DNA from: an uncultured Collinsella sp.
GTDB taxonomy: Bacteria > Actinomycetota > Coriobacteriia > Coriobacteriales > Coriobacteriaceae
Length of the DNA: 64,000 nt
Direction: 5' to 3'
NCBI GenBank assembly: GCA_958352845.1
Contig: CATWQC010000004.1
Coordinates: 62,001 to 126,000 of the forward strand
Shown here: one piece after another, positions 8,634 to 17,680 of the stretch
Layout of the letters: each line of letters starts with the position of its first letter
Numbering within the stretch: position 1 is the first letter of the stretch
Made by a program: the position numbers and the translations under genes
Notes under the pieces: generated by a model
Databases searched by the model: none
What the model saw: only the letters and a program-made list of their open reading frames with translations
Told to the model about the DNA's origin: nothing

Positions 8634-9556
8634 TGGGTACCGTGAACATGGCCGTCGATTTCGGCGGCGTCAAGATGCAGAACCCCATCAACACCGCAGC
8701 CGGTACCTTTGGCTACGGTTGGCAGTTCCAGAACTTCTTTGATGTTTCCCAGCTGGGCGCCATCACCACCAAGGGTTGCGCTGCCGAGCCCTGGCCCGGC
8801 AACCCCGCGCCCCGCATGGCCGAGATTCCCGGCGGTATGATTAACTCCGTGGGCCTTCAGAACCCCGGCGTGGCCGCTTTTGCCCGCGAGTCCGGTCCGT
8901 GGCTCGAGCAGCTCTCCAAGGACGGTTGTCAGGTCATCTGTCAGGTCGCCGGTCACTCCGTCGAGGAGTTTGTCCGCGCGCTCGAGATGTATGTCGAGCT
9001 GTGCCCCTGGGCTGCCGGCTACGAGATCAACGTCAGCTGCCCCAATATTGCCGCCGGCGGTGCCGCCATGGGCTCCTCGCCCGAGGGCGCCTCTGCCGTT
9101 ATGGCTGCCTGCCGTAAGGTGACCGATAAGCCGCTGTTCGTAAAGATGGCTCCGGTTAACGTTGCCGAGATTGCCAAGGCTCTCGAGGCCGCCGGCGCCG
9201 ACGGCCTTTCGGTCATTAACTCCATCCAGGGCATGGCCATCGACGTCCATACCCGCAAGTCCCGTGTGGCCAAGCCCAAGGGCGGCCTTTCGGGCCCGCT
9301 GTGCCACCACATCGCCGTTCGCATGGTCTGGGAGGTCGCTCAGGCCGTCGATATCCCCATCAACGGTGTCGGCGGTGTCATGACGGGCGAAGATGCGGCC
9401 GAGTTTATCCTGGCTGGCGCCACCTGCGTGTCGGTCGGCATGGCCAACTTCGTCGATCCGTGCGCTTCGCTCAAGATCGCGCACGAGCTCGAGGCCTGGG
9501 CGGAGTCCCAGGGCGTGAAGGACATCAACGAACTGGTAGGTGCTTTCGAATGCTAG
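8633..9556 (+). CDS. pyrD: dihydroorotate dehydrogenase B catalytic subunit
   Basis: A 307-residue FMN TIM barrel with NTAAGTFGYG near the N-terminus, the substrate segment EINVSCPN and the phosphate-binding GVGGVMTGEDAAEF. It oxidises dihydroorotate to orotate together with PyrK. The start is uncertain between GTG 8633 (overlapping the pyrK stop as TAGTG, with AAGGTGG upstream), GTG 8642 and ATG 8648. I took 8633 for its ribosome site. The catalytic-base cysteine of class 1 enzymes is present. Confidence 0.94.
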   Translation: MGTVNMAVDFGGVKMQNPINTAAGTFGYGWQFQNFFDVSQLGAITTKGCAAEPWPGNPAPRMAEIPGGMINSVGLQNPGVAAFARESGPWLEQLSKDGCQVICQVAGHSVEEFVRALEMYVELCPWAAGYEINVSCPNIAAGGAAMGSSPEGASAVMAACRKVTDKPLFVKMAPVNVAEIAKALEAAGADGLSVINSIQGMAIDVHTRKSRVAKPKGGLSGPLCHHIAVRMVWEVAQAVDIPINGVGGVMTGEDAAEFILAGATCVSVGMANFVDPCASLKIAHELEAWAESQGVKDINELVGAFEC

Positions 9557-10266
9557 AGACCGATGCCCGCGACCGCGTTATCGTCGCTCTCGACTGCGAT
9601 CGTGAGCGTGCGCTCGAGCTTGCTCACGAGCTTTCGGGCCATGCCGCCTGGCTCAAGGTTGGCATGACGCTCTATTACGCCGAGGGTCCTGAGATCGTCA
9701 AGACGTTCAAGGACCTGGGCTTTAAGGTCTTCCTTGACCTCAAGTTCCATGATATTCCGCATCAGGTTCGCGGTGCCGCCCGCTCGGCTTCACTTGCCGG
9801 TGCCGACCTGCTCTCGGTTCACGGCTTGGGTTCGGGCGCCATGCTCGCTGCCTGCCGCGAGGGTGCCGAGGAGGCGCGCGAGGACCGCGCCAAGCTCGTC
9901 GCCATCACCGTGCTCACGAGCATGAATCAGGATGCCTTGAGCGAGATCGGCGTCGAGTCGCCCGTGGCCGAGGAGGCCGCCCGCCTGGCAAAGCTCGCTC
10001 AGGCCAACGGCATCGATGGCATCGTGTGCTCGCCGATGGAGGCTCACGACATGCGTGAGCTGCTGGGTCCTGATGCCCTGATCGTGACTCCGGGTGTGCG
10101 TCCGGTGGGTGCCGCCCTTGGTGACCAGTCCCGCGTGGCGACGCCTTCCCAGGCTATCGAGCGTGGCGCAAGCCACATTGTGGTGGGCCGTCCCATCACC
10201 GGTGCCGACGATCCGGTTGCCGCCTTTGACGCCATCGTTGCCGAGCTGGTCGAAAACATCGCGTAA
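9550..10266 (+). CDS. pyrF: orotidine 5'-phosphate decarboxylase
   Basis: A 238-residue TIM barrel with the catalytic tetrad region DLKFHDIPHQV and the phosphate-binding TPGVRP. It decarboxylates OMP to UMP, the last step of the pathway. ATG 9550 overlaps the pyrD stop by 7 nt, behind GGTAGGTG. The pyrE gene that supplies OMP is not in this cluster and must lie elsewhere. Confidence 0.95.
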   Translation: MLETDARDRVIVALDCDRERALELAHELSGHAAWLKVGMTLYYAEGPEIVKTFKDLGFKVFLDLKFHDIPHQVRGAARSASLAGADLLSVHGLGSGAMLAACREGAEEAREDRAKLVAITVLTSMNQDALSEIGVESPVAEEAARLAKLAQANGIDGIVCSPMEAHDMRELLGPDALIVTPGVRPVGAALGDQSRVATPSQAIERGASHIVVGRPITGADDPVAAFDAIVAELVENIA

Positions 10267-10388
10267 AAGATTCCCCTAAGTCACCACTTTTGGGTCTCAT
10301 TAGCACAAAATAGCCCCTGTGCCTGCGTAAACTTTCCCATCCTTTGTGTGGAATCGCAGGTCAGGGGCTTAACTTTGGGCGCAGTATA

Positions 10389-10417
10389 TTGCACTTTTTG
10401 CGGGTATCGTCTAACCT
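10389..10417 (+). promoter_or_regulatory. candidate promoter of mihF-gmk-rpoZ-thiI
   Basis: TTGCAC and TAACCT with a 17-nt spacer, about 90 nt before mihF. The leader contains no obvious hairpin regulator. Confidence 0.5.
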
Positions 10418-10505
10418 ATGGAGCCGCGATTGGGCATTTTGTACGTTCTACGTGCTAAAATGCCAATTATTGAATCAGATATAACCCAACTATTTGGAGG
10501 TACGA

Positions 10506-10814
10506 ATGGCACTCCCTCAGCTTACCGATGAGCAGCGTAAGCAGGCTCTTGAGAAGGCTGCTGCCGCACGTCACGCCCGCGCTGAGCTTCGCGAGCAGAT
10601 CAAGAAGGGCGAGAAGTCCCTCGAGTCCGTGCTCAACTCCGATGACCCCATCGCTTCCCGCATGAAGGTTTCCACCCTCATCGAGTCTCTTCCTGGTTAT
10701 GGCAAGGCCAAGGCCGCCAAGATCATGGAGGAGCTCGGTATCTCCGCTACCCGTCGCGTCCAGGGCCTCGGCGTCCGTCAGCGCGAGCAGCTCCTCGAGC
10801 AGCTGACCAAATAA
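10506..10814 (+). CDS. mihF: actinobacterial integration host factor (mIHF)
   Basis: A 102-residue, highly charged helical protein starting MALPQLTDEQ, with ATG 10506 after TTGGAGGTACGA. It has the conserved VSTLIESLPGYGKAKAAKIMEELGI helix-two-turn-helix that binds DNA in mycobacterial and streptomycete IHF, unrelated to the HU/IHF fold of proteobacteria. It bends DNA and acts as a nucleoid protein. The order mihF-gmk-rpoZ is the conserved actinobacterial one and supports the taxonomic call. Confidence 0.93.
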   Translation: MALPQLTDEQRKQALEKAAAARHARAELREQIKKGEKSLESVLNSDDPIASRMKVSTLIESLPGYGKAKAAKIMEELGISATRRVQGLGVRQREQLLEQLTK

Positions 10815-11384
10815 GTGAGCGCTCAGGATTCCAAGCTCTTTGTGATTTCTGGACCGTCAGGCGCAGGGAAGGGTACGCTCGTCACTCGTGTGCGCGAGCG
10901 CCGCTCGAACCTGGGCCTGACGGTTTCGGCTACCACGCGAGCACCACGCAAAGGTGAGGTCGACGGCGTCAACTACTTTTTTCTGACGCGCGAGGAGTTC
11001 GACCGCCGCGTGGCAAACGGTGAGTTTGTTGAGTGGGCCGAGGTCCACGGTAACTGCTACGGCACGTTGGTGAGCGAGGTCACATCCAAGCTCGCCTCGG
11101 GCGCATCTCTGATTTTGGAGATCGATGTCCAGGGCGCCCTGCAGGTGAAGGAGCGTTTCCCCGAGGCCGTGCTGATCTTTATCAAGCCGCCTTCGCTTGA
11201 GGTGCTCCGCGAGCGTCTAGTCGGTCGCGGTACCGAGACGCCCGAGACGATTGAGCTGCGTATGGCAAACGCCGCCGATGAGCTTGCCCTTGCCGACCGC
11301 TACGACGACGTCGTGGTTAATGACGATCTCGACCGCGCGACCGATGAGCTCGTTCGCGTTCTCGATATGCATGAAAGGATCTGA
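10815..11384 (+). CDS. gmk: guanylate kinase
   Basis: A 189-residue P-loop kinase with SGPSGAGKGTL and the GMP-binding TTRAPRKGEVDGVNY segment. It converts GMP to GDP. The start is GTG 10815, directly after the mihF stop with no clear ribosome site, so translation is probably coupled to mihF. Confidence 0.96.
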   Translation: MSAQDSKLFVISGPSGAGKGTLVTRVRERRSNLGLTVSATTRAPRKGEVDGVNYFFLTREEFDRRVANGEFVEWAEVHGNCYGTLVSEVTSKLASGASLILEIDVQGALQVKERFPEAVLIFIKPPSLEVLRERLVGRGTETPETIELRMANAADELALADRYDDVVVNDDLDRATDELVRVLDMHERI

Positions 11385-11389
11385 GGTCC

Positions 11390-11671
11390 GTGTCCGTTGT
11401 AAAGCCTTGCATTGACGATCTTCTGGAGAAGACCGATCACAACCGCTTCCTGCTTGCTTCGCTTGCCTCCAAGCGCGCCTGCGATATTAACAGCATGCTG
11501 CGTGGCCAGCACAACCGCGTGCTTGCCGTCCAGGATGTCGATGACATCACCATCGGGCTTTCCGGTGCCGATACCATTTCGATGGCTATGGACGAGATTG
11601 TCGACGGCGACATCTCTTACGACGAGGCCCGTTACGAGAAGGCGCTCGGCCACAAGGTTGCTGAAGCCTAA
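11390..11671 (+). CDS. rpoZ: RNA polymerase omega subunit
   Basis: A 93-residue protein starting at GTG 11390 after GAAAGGATCTGAG. It has the omega signature CIDDLLEKTDHNRFLLASLASKRA (N-terminal DLL and lysine/arginine-rich helix). It helps assemble the beta' subunit. Its position after gmk is typical. Confidence 0.93.
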   Translation: MSVVKPCIDDLLEKTDHNRFLLASLASKRACDINSMLRGQHNRVLAVQDVDDITIGLSGADTISMAMDEIVDGDISYDEARYEKALGHKVAEA

Positions 11672-12916
11672 ATGGCGGCTCGCGTCTGCCTGGTCCACTA
11701 TCACGAGGTTGGACTGAAGGGTAAGAACCGCGCACATTTTGAGCATATCCTCATGGATAACATCAAGGCGGCCTTGGCCGCCTTTTCCGTGAATGCCGTG
11801 TCTCGAATTTCCGGTTATATCCTCGTGACCTTTAACGAGCATCAGGCCGACGAGGCGGCGCGTGTCATTCGCACCGTTCCCGGTGTTGCTCGTGTGTCTT
11901 TGGCGTATCACACCAATCGCGACCCTCAGGAGTACTGTGCCGCCGCCGTGAAGGCGCTGCGCGAGTTTGGTTCCTTCGATTCGTTTAAGGTGCACGCCAA
12001 GCGCTCCAATACCGACTATGAGCTCACCTCGATTGATATCAATCGTCAGGTGGGCGAGGTGTTGTGTGAGGCCTTCCCCGATAAAAAGGTTCAAATGCAC
12101 GACCCCGATGCGATGGTGCACGTACTGGTGGTCCAGGGTAGCGTTTATGTGTACGCGCGCTCCGAGCGCGGCGTGGGCGGTCTGCCGGTGGGTTCTGCCG
12201 GCAAGGTCGTGACGCTGCTGTCGTCGGGTATCGATTCTCCGGTGGCGACCTGGATGCTCGCGCGTCGCGGCGCGGTGTGCGTGCCGGTACATTTCTCTGG
12301 TCGTCCGCAGACGCCCGATACGAGCGAGTATTTGGTGCAGGACATCATCCGTGCGCTTGAGCCGGGTGTCCAGATCGGCCGCCTGTACGTGGTGCCGTTT
12401 GGCGACTGCCAGCGTGAGATTTCGGTCACCTGTCCCAGCAACCTGCGCGTGATCATGTATCGCCGCATTATGTATTCGGTTGCCGAGCGCATTGCACACA
12501 TCGAGGGCGCCAAGGCCATCGTGACGGGCGAATCGCTTGGACAGGTTGCCTCCCAAACGCTTGAGAATATCATGGCCGTCAACGAGGCCGTGAAGATCCC
12601 CGTGTTCCGTCCTCTCATCGGTTCGGACAAGCAGGAGATCATCGCGCGTGCCGAGGAGATCGGTACGTTCGATATCTCGACTGAGGCCGCTCCCGACTGC
12701 TGCACGCTGTTTATGCCGCGCCGTCCCGAGACGCACGCTAAACTCGATGCCGTGCATGAGGCCTGGGAGTTGTTCGATCACGAGGAGATGATCGAGCGCC
12801 TGCTCAAGCAGACCGAGTACATCGACTTTGAGAGCAACACGTATAAGGCCCCTAAGACCTTAAAACGCAAACATTCGGAGCTTGCTCCGCGTGAGATTTA
12901 CCAAGATCACGAGTAA
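11672..12916 (+). CDS. thiI: tRNA 4-thiouridine synthase / thiamine sulfurtransferase ThiI
   Basis: A 414-residue protein with an N-terminal ferredoxin-like and THUMP region (about 1-165) and a PP-loop adenylation domain with SSGIDSPVATWM near residue 186. The rhodanese domain of the E. coli enzyme is missing, as in most Gram-positive relatives, so sulfur must come straight from a cysteine desulfurase. It makes s4U8 in tRNA and may feed thiamine synthesis. ATG 11672 abuts the rpoZ stop. A strong terminator ends the operon. Confidence 0.94.
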   Translation: MAARVCLVHYHEVGLKGKNRAHFEHILMDNIKAALAAFSVNAVSRISGYILVTFNEHQADEAARVIRTVPGVARVSLAYHTNRDPQEYCAAAVKALREFGSFDSFKVHAKRSNTDYELTSIDINRQVGEVLCEAFPDKKVQMHDPDAMVHVLVVQGSVYVYARSERGVGGLPVGSAGKVVTLLSSGIDSPVATWMLARRGAVCVPVHFSGRPQTPDTSEYLVQDIIRALEPGVQIGRLYVVPFGDCQREISVTCPSNLRVIMYRRIMYSVAERIAHIEGAKAIVTGESLGQVASQTLENIMAVNEAVKIPVFRPLIGSDKQEIIARAEEIGTFDISTEAAPDCCTLFMPRRPETHAKLDAVHEAWELFDHEEMIERLLKQTEYIDFESNTYKAPKTLKRKHSELAPREIYQDHE

Positions 12917-12927
12917 ATTTGTGCATA

Positions 12928-12959
12928 GACCGACGATGCGCCTGCATCGTCGGTCTTTT
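12928..12959 (+). terminator. terminator after thiI
   Basis: A perfect 12-bp stem (12928-12939 with 12944-12955), 4-nt loop and four T. Confidence 0.92.
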
Positions 12960-13022
12960 GCTATCTGGGCATTTTGCGGCTAAGTGTTCATTTGCTGACG
13001 CGTGCCTGAATAAATGGACGGA

Positions 13023-13076
13023 TTTGTGCAAGGTTTTGGTCGGCTTTTGGTTTGACCGCTAAAACCGGTTTTGGGG
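13023..13076 (+). promoter_or_regulatory. phased TTTGGTC-like repeats upstream of comEA
   Basis: TTTGTGC (13023), TTTGGTC (13035), TTTGGTT (13046) and TTTGGGG (13070) are spaced 12, 11 and 24 nt, so on one face of the helix. A similar array lies upstream of recA. I infer binding sites for a shared regulator. Confidence 0.45.
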
Positions 13077-13129
13077 CGTGGCTGTTACAGGGCTCCTTTC
13101 CTGACACGATGGTGTTGGGAGGTTTTGCT

Positions 13130-13843
13130 ATGGCGCAGCGCGAACAACACGAACGGGTCAAAAAGATGGACCGCTTGGCGGACAAGCTGCTCGGTCATAA
13201 GGCAGTGGTGATGGCGATACTGGTCGTCATTGCGATGTCGAGCGGCTTGGCGATGGCGAACCTTGGCGGCGGTGCCGGCGGCGTGTCGTTTGAGCACACT
13301 GATGGTTCAGGCTCGTTGGTGGAGCCGGGATCCGGCGATGCCTCGAGCGGAAAGATATCCGAAGGCTCTTCGCCTAAGGCGTCTGCCGCGGCAGAGGTTT
13401 ATGTCGATGTTGATGGCGCCGTTGTGTCGCCGGGTGTATATCGCCTCAAGGATGGCGCGCGGGTGGCTCAGGCGATTGATGCCGCCGGCGGGCTGGCGCC
13501 CGAGGCAGACGTTACGGGGCTCAATCGGGCATCTAAGGTCACTGATGGACAAAAAATCCACGTTCCAACGGTAGGGGAGCAGCAGTCGTCCATTGCGGAA
13601 GCTGGTGTTGATGGTGGGGCTTCCGCATCATCGGGCGTGAGTGGCGCAACAGGCCTAGTAAACATCAATACGGCAAGCGCGGCAGAGCTGCAGACGCTCT
13701 CGGGCATCGGTCCCTCCATGGCGCAGTCGATTATCGATGAGCGGACAAAGAACGGTGCTTTTGCCTCGGTTGACGATCTGATGCGTGTGTCGGGAATCGG
13801 CGAGAAGAAGCTTGCCAAAATCAAAGATTGCATCTGCGTATGA
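13130..13843 (+). CDS. comEA: competence DNA receptor ComEA
   Basis: A 237-residue membrane-anchored protein. A transmembrane segment at about 24-45 is followed by a low-complexity linker, a SLBB domain (VYVDVDGAVVSPGVYRL onward) and two C-terminal helix-hairpin-helix motifs (INTASAAELQTLSGIGPS and VSGIGEKKLAKI) that bind double-stranded DNA. The start is ATG 13130, seven bases after GGGAGG; an in-frame ATG at 13109 has no ribosome site. It overlaps comEC by 4 nt, so the two are coupled parts of a DNA uptake machine. Confidence 0.92.
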   Translation: MAQREQHERVKKMDRLADKLLGHKAVVMAILVVIAMSSGLAMANLGGGAGGVSFEHTDGSGSLVEPGSGDASSGKISEGSSPKASAAAEVYVDVDGAVVSPGVYRLKDGARVAQAIDAAGGLAPEADVTGLNRASKVTDGQKIHVPTVGEQQSSIAEAGVDGGASASSGVSGATGLVNINTASAAELQTLSGIGPSMAQSIIDERTKNGAFASVDDLMRVSGIGEKKLAKIKDCICV

Positions 13844-16143
13844 GTGCGACCGAGCGTGAGCATGTGATGCCTCCGCGGCCCCTGATGCCGTGGACGATGG
13901 CCCTGTGTGCCGGCATGTGCGTGAGCTGCGCCTTGGTGCTCAACGTGGCCGCTGATGCGCTGCTGAGGGAGCGGGTGCCGGCGGTCGGGCCGCTATGGGC
14001 CATTCCCGTTGCGGCGGCGGTCTTCGTTGTGCTGGCTCAATCTTGTGCGTGGCTTGCCCCTTGGAAGCGGTGGCTGTATGCCGCGTCCGTCGGTCTCGTG
14101 GCGGGAGCGGTCGTCTCGGCGTGGTGGGCTGTGGGCGCGCTCAGCGCCTTGAAGGCGCTCGACGTTCGAGCGGCAAGCAGCCTCGAGTTTGTCGTGCATG
14201 GCGATCCATCCATAAACGACGACGTGTATTCCTATACCTGCGAGGCACGCGCGGACGGTAAGAACTTGGCAACGGTTCGCCTATCGTGCGACCGCGAGCT
14301 CAAGGTCGGGGCGTACGTGCGTGTTATCGGTCGCGTTTCACGTTTTGAGAACGATGCGTATGGACGATCGCGCGTGCTCCGAGGCGAGGTGCGCAAGGTT
14401 AAAGTCGTTCGGATTGTGTCGGCCGATGAGGGCTCTCCGGGGCCGCTGCTTCGGCTGCGAAATGGGCTGCTTGCGTCCATCGCGCCTGCGACCGACCCGG
14501 CGCGTGCGTTCATAGCCGGTGTCGTCTGCGGTCGTTCGGCCGAGCTGCACGCCCAACCGGCGGGCGACTGGTTTTCGGTGACGGGAACGGCGCATCTAAT
14601 CGCCGTCTCGGGCAGCCATTTGGCTATCGTGGGGTTTGTAATCGAGGGTGTGTTGCAAAAGACTCGGTGCTCACGTGGTCTTCAGCGGGCGATATTGGCG
14701 ATAACGCTTGTGGGCTACGCTGCTTTTACGGGCGCGTCTCCCTCGGCCGTGCGCGCGTGCTGCATGGTGTTCACGACGCTTGTCGTAAACGGCGCGGGGC
14801 GTCGCCGGCACGGCGCATCGGCACTCTTCGCAACCATGTCCATCTTTGTGCTACTGCGGCCGACGGTGCTGTTCGAGATAGGCTTTCAGCTTTCATGTGC
14901 CGGCGTCTTTGCCATCCTGTGCTTTTGCCCGTACGCCTCCTACGCTTTGGGTGAGCTGGGTGTGCCATCGGGCATTGCCAGTATGCTTTCCGTCACACTG
15001 TGCTCGCAGTTGGCGACGCTCCCCATTACCATTCCTGCCTTCGGTACGTTCTCGCTCATTGCTCCGTTGGCAAATGCGGTCATTGGTCCGGTGGTGAGCG
15101 TACTGCTTGCTGTGTCGATCGTGCTGGTTCCCTTTTCGCTCGTGGGACCGTTGCGGGCTTGGGCGCTCGTTGTGCCCATGATTGCCGCCCGTTGCGCGCT
15201 GTTCTTCGAGCAGCTGTTTGCCGCCGTGCCGGGTGCATCCGTGAGCGTGCCGCCCGATAGCGTGTGGATTTACCTAGTGCCGTGTTTGCTGGCGGCCCTG
15301 CTGGTCTGGTGGCCGCGTCCCCGTGCACTCCCTATGGCGGTGGGGCTTGCATGTCTGGTGCTCTTGGCTGCGATTCCGTACGTCTTTTGGGATCGATTCG
15401 CTCCGCCTTCGGTGACGGTACTCGATGTGGGCCAGGCCGATGCGATTCTTATCCGCGAGGGCGGTGCAGTAGCGCTCGTCGACTGCGGGCTCGACGAGCG
15501 CGTGGTGGCGGCGTTGGTTCGCAATAACGTGCACCATATCGATGCCGTCTTTGTGACGCATTGGGATGAGGACCACTGGGGTGGTCTGCCTGCCGTGCTC
15601 GAACAGTTTTCGGTCGGAACGATTGCCGTGGCGGCGGATGCGCTGGAGGATGCTCCTGCCGAAGTATTGAACCGACCTGGCGTGGAGTATCGGCAGGTGC
15701 GCCGTGGGGATACGGTCGACATCGGCTCATTTTGCGCTCGCGTGATGTGGCCATTCGAGTCCGTGGATGGCGAGGGAAATGAGGACTCGCTTGTCCTGCT
15801 GCTCTCTTATATTCAGGAAGGCAAGGGCCTGCGTATGCTCCTCACCGGTGATGCCGAGCTCGACCAAGAACGGGAATTCGTGCAGGAGGTGGGGGATATC
15901 GATGTCCTTAAACTTGGGCATCACGGCTCTAAGGTTTCAGTCGATGGTGAGTCGCTGGACGTCCTGAAGCCTGAGCTTTCCCTCGCGAGCGCGGGCGAGG
16001 GGAATCGATACGGCCATCCGTCCGATGCCTGCATCGATGCCGTTAAGGAAGCGGGCGGTGTGTTCGCGTGCACTATCGAACACGGCGATATCACCATCAC
16101 GCCGACCGCGAAGGGCTTTACGATGCGATGCCAGCGACCGTGA
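13840..16143 (+). CDS. comEC: competence DNA translocation channel ComEC
   Basis: A 767-residue polytopic protein. The N-terminal part has membrane helices and a DUF4131-like OB region. The central competence domain holds the conserved segment around HLIAVSGSHLAIVGF, and the C-terminal soluble part is a metallo-beta-lactamase fold with THWDEDHWGG and KLGHHGSKVS. It forms the inner-membrane channel for single-stranded DNA, and the MBL part may degrade one strand. ATG 13840 overlaps the comEA stop (ATGA). All metal ligands seem present. No com pilus genes are visible here. Confidence 0.93.
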   Translation: MSATEREHVMPPRPLMPWTMALCAGMCVSCALVLNVAADALLRERVPAVGPLWAIPVAAAVFVVLAQSCAWLAPWKRWLYAASVGLVAGAVVSAWWAVGALSALKALDVRAASSLEFVVHGDPSINDDVYSYTCEARADGKNLATVRLSCDRELKVGAYVRVIGRVSRFENDAYGRSRVLRGEVRKVKVVRIVSADEGSPGPLLRLRNGLLASIAPATDPARAFIAGVVCGRSAELHAQPAGDWFSVTGTAHLIAVSGSHLAIVGFVIEGVLQKTRCSRGLQRAILAITLVGYAAFTGASPSAVRACCMVFTTLVVNGAGRRRHGASALFATMSIFVLLRPTVLFEIGFQLSCAGVFAILCFCPYASYALGELGVPSGIASMLSVTLCSQLATLPITIPAFGTFSLIAPLANAVIGPVVSVLLAVSIVLVPFSLVGPLRAWALVVPMIAARCALFFEQLFAAVPGASVSVPPDSVWIYLVPCLLAALLVWWPRPRALPMAVGLACLVLLAAIPYVFWDRFAPPSVTVLDVGQADAILIREGGAVALVDCGLDERVVAALVRNNVHHIDAVFVTHWDEDHWGGLPAVLEQFSVGTIAVAADALEDAPAEVLNRPGVEYRQVRRGDTVDIGSFCARVMWPFESVDGEGNEDSLVLLLSYIQEGKGLRMLLTGDAELDQEREFVQEVGDIDVLKLGHHGSKVSVDGESLDVLKPELSLASAGEGNRYGHPSDACIDAVKEAGGVFACTIEHGDITITPTAKGFTMRCQRP

Positions 16144-16151
16144 CGACGTCG

Positions 16152-16181
16152 TTGGCGTGTGGTGGGCCCCTGGGCTAGAAT
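16152..16181 (+). promoter_or_regulatory. candidate promoter of holA
   Basis: TTGGCG and TAGAAT with an 18-nt spacer, about 35 nt before the holA ribosome site. Confidence 0.5.
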
Positions 16182-16221
16182 GGCACGGAACGAATACGAA
16201 GGCCTGCGGGAGGGGAGCGCA

Positions 16222-17184
16222 ATGTCCGAAATCGGTCTGCTGCCGGCATATCTGATCGTCGGTACCGACGGCGTCAAGCGCGATCACGCCGTCTCGCGTA
16301 TGAAAGCGCGTCTGGAAAAGACGGGCATGGTCGAGTTCAACCTCGACGAGCGCGATATGACCAAAGACCCCGATATCGAGTCGATTATCGGATCGCTTAA
16401 CACCTTTCCGATGGGCAGCGAGTTTCGCCTGGTAATCCTTGACGGCTGTTCAAAGCTCGCCAAGGCGGTCTCGGAGCCGCTTGTCGAGTATTTGGCGAGT
16501 CCCAGCCCCACAACGGTCTGCCTCATCATTGCCGACTCGCTTGCCAAGAACACACGCCTGTATAAGGCGATCGCCAAGATCGATAAGAAGGCCGTGATCG
16601 ATTGCTCCGGCACCAAGCGCTGGGAGCTACCGCGTCGCGTGCAGCAGATGGCGACGCAGCGCGGCAAGTCGATCTCGACGGCGGCCGCCGAGGAGCTCGT
16701 CTCGCGTTCGGGCGAGAACACTCGCATGCTCGATAACGACTTGGCTAAGCTTGCCCAGATGGTCGAGGCGCCCCAGATTGAGCTTGCCGACGTTGAGCGC
16801 TGGATTGTACGTACGGCCGAGGTTCAACCCTGGGACTTTCTCAATGCGGTCTCGGCACGTGACATGCGACGCTCGCTCGAGCTTTTCAATCTATTGCCCG
16901 CCAAGAGCTACGTGTGGACTTACACGTTGCTGTGCGGCCGCATCCGCGAGCTTATCGTCGCCAAGGCGCTCGATGCGCGCGGACAGGGTCGTGAGCTGGC
17001 CGCAACGCTCAAGCTCCAGTCCTGGCAGGTCAAGAATCACTTGGCCTGGGCACGTCGCTTTTCGATGGCAGAGCTCGTCGCGGCGCTCGAGGGGGCGGTC
17101 GATGTAGAGCTCGCGCTCAAGGGTTCGGCCGATTCTGAGGCCGCGCTTTTGCTCTGGATTACGAACATCTTGAGAAAATCGTGA
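16222..17184 (+). CDS. holA: DNA polymerase III delta subunit
   Basis: A 320-residue clamp-loader protein with AAA+-like domains but a degenerate P-loop (YLIVGTDGVKRDHAV), as expected for delta, which opens the sliding clamp without hydrolysing ATP. ATG 16222 follows GGGAGGGGAGCGCA and is preferred over an upstream in-frame GTG at 16159, which overlaps the promoter. Its position after comEC and before rpsT is common in Gram-positive genomes. Confidence 0.93.
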   Translation: MSEIGLLPAYLIVGTDGVKRDHAVSRMKARLEKTGMVEFNLDERDMTKDPDIESIIGSLNTFPMGSEFRLVILDGCSKLAKAVSEPLVEYLASPSPTTVCLIIADSLAKNTRLYKAIAKIDKKAVIDCSGTKRWELPRRVQQMATQRGKSISTAAAEELVSRSGENTRMLDNDLAKLAQMVEAPQIELADVERWIVRTAEVQPWDFLNAVSARDMRRSLELFNLLPAKSYVWTYTLLCGRIRELIVAKALDARGQGRELAATLKLQSWQVKNHLAWARRFSMAELVAALEGAVDVELALKGSADSEAALLLWITNILRKS

Positions 17185-17233
17185 TGATACCTGCCTATTT
17201 GACAAATTCGTTCTATCCCTTTGAGGGGGAGCG

Positions 17234-17242
17234 TGCTATAGT
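17234..17242 (+). promoter_or_regulatory. extended -10 promoter of rpsT
   Basis: TGCTATAGT, identical to the rpmB promoter element, about 75 nt before the rpsT start. The -35 region is poor. Confidence 0.55.
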
Positions 17243-17317
17243 AGGCGCTTGCATGACCTCACCGTGTCTCAGAGGTGTCATACATTTTTTGCAAGGAACT
17301 CGAAAGGAACTCCAGAA

Positions 17318-17584
17318 GTGGCAAACATCAAGTCTCAGAAGAAGCGTATCCGCACCAATGAGGCAGCTCGCATGCGTAACAAGGCTGTCAAGTCCGAGCT
17401 CAAGACGCTGACCAAGCACGTCCAGTCCGCCGTCGCCGAGGGCGACGCCGAGAAGGCCCAGGCTGCCCTCAAGACCGTCACCAAGCGTCTCGACATGGCT
17501 GCCGCCAAGCATGTTATCCACAAGAACCAGGCTTCCAACCGCAAGTCCGGTCTTGCCAAGCTCGTGAACAGCATCAACGCCTAA
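17318..17584 (+). CDS. rpsT: 30S ribosomal protein S20
   Basis: An 88-residue lysine-rich helical protein starting at GTG 17318 behind AAAGGAAC. It has the S20 pattern [20 protein letters not shown] and the C-terminal [17 protein letters not shown]. It binds 16S rRNA early in assembly. It is a single-gene unit with its own promoter and a strong terminator. Confidence 0.96.
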   Translation: MANIKSQKKRIRTNEAARMRNKAVKSELKTLTKHVQSAVAEGDAEKAQAALKTVTKRLDMAAAKHVIHKNQASNRKSGLAKLVNSINA

Positions 17585-17620
17585 GTTGTAAATTTCACAC
17601 CACACAGATTACGCGCATAA

Positions 17621-17655
17621 ATGGAGCCTGTTTTATGGAACAGGCTCCATTTTTT
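17621..17655 (+). terminator. terminator of rpsT
   Basis: A 12-bp perfect stem (17621-17632 with 17639-17650) followed by five T. Confidence 0.93.
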
Positions 17656-17667
17656 GTACCGCTCGGG

Positions 17668-17673
17668 TAAGAT
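17668..17673 (+). promoter_or_regulatory. -10 element placed for a near-leaderless lepA transcript
   Basis: TAAGAT ends 7 nt before the lepA ATG, and no ribosome-binding sequence lies between. Transcription would start at or next to the A of the start codon. Confidence 0.4.
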
Positions 17674-17680
17674 AGTCCGC

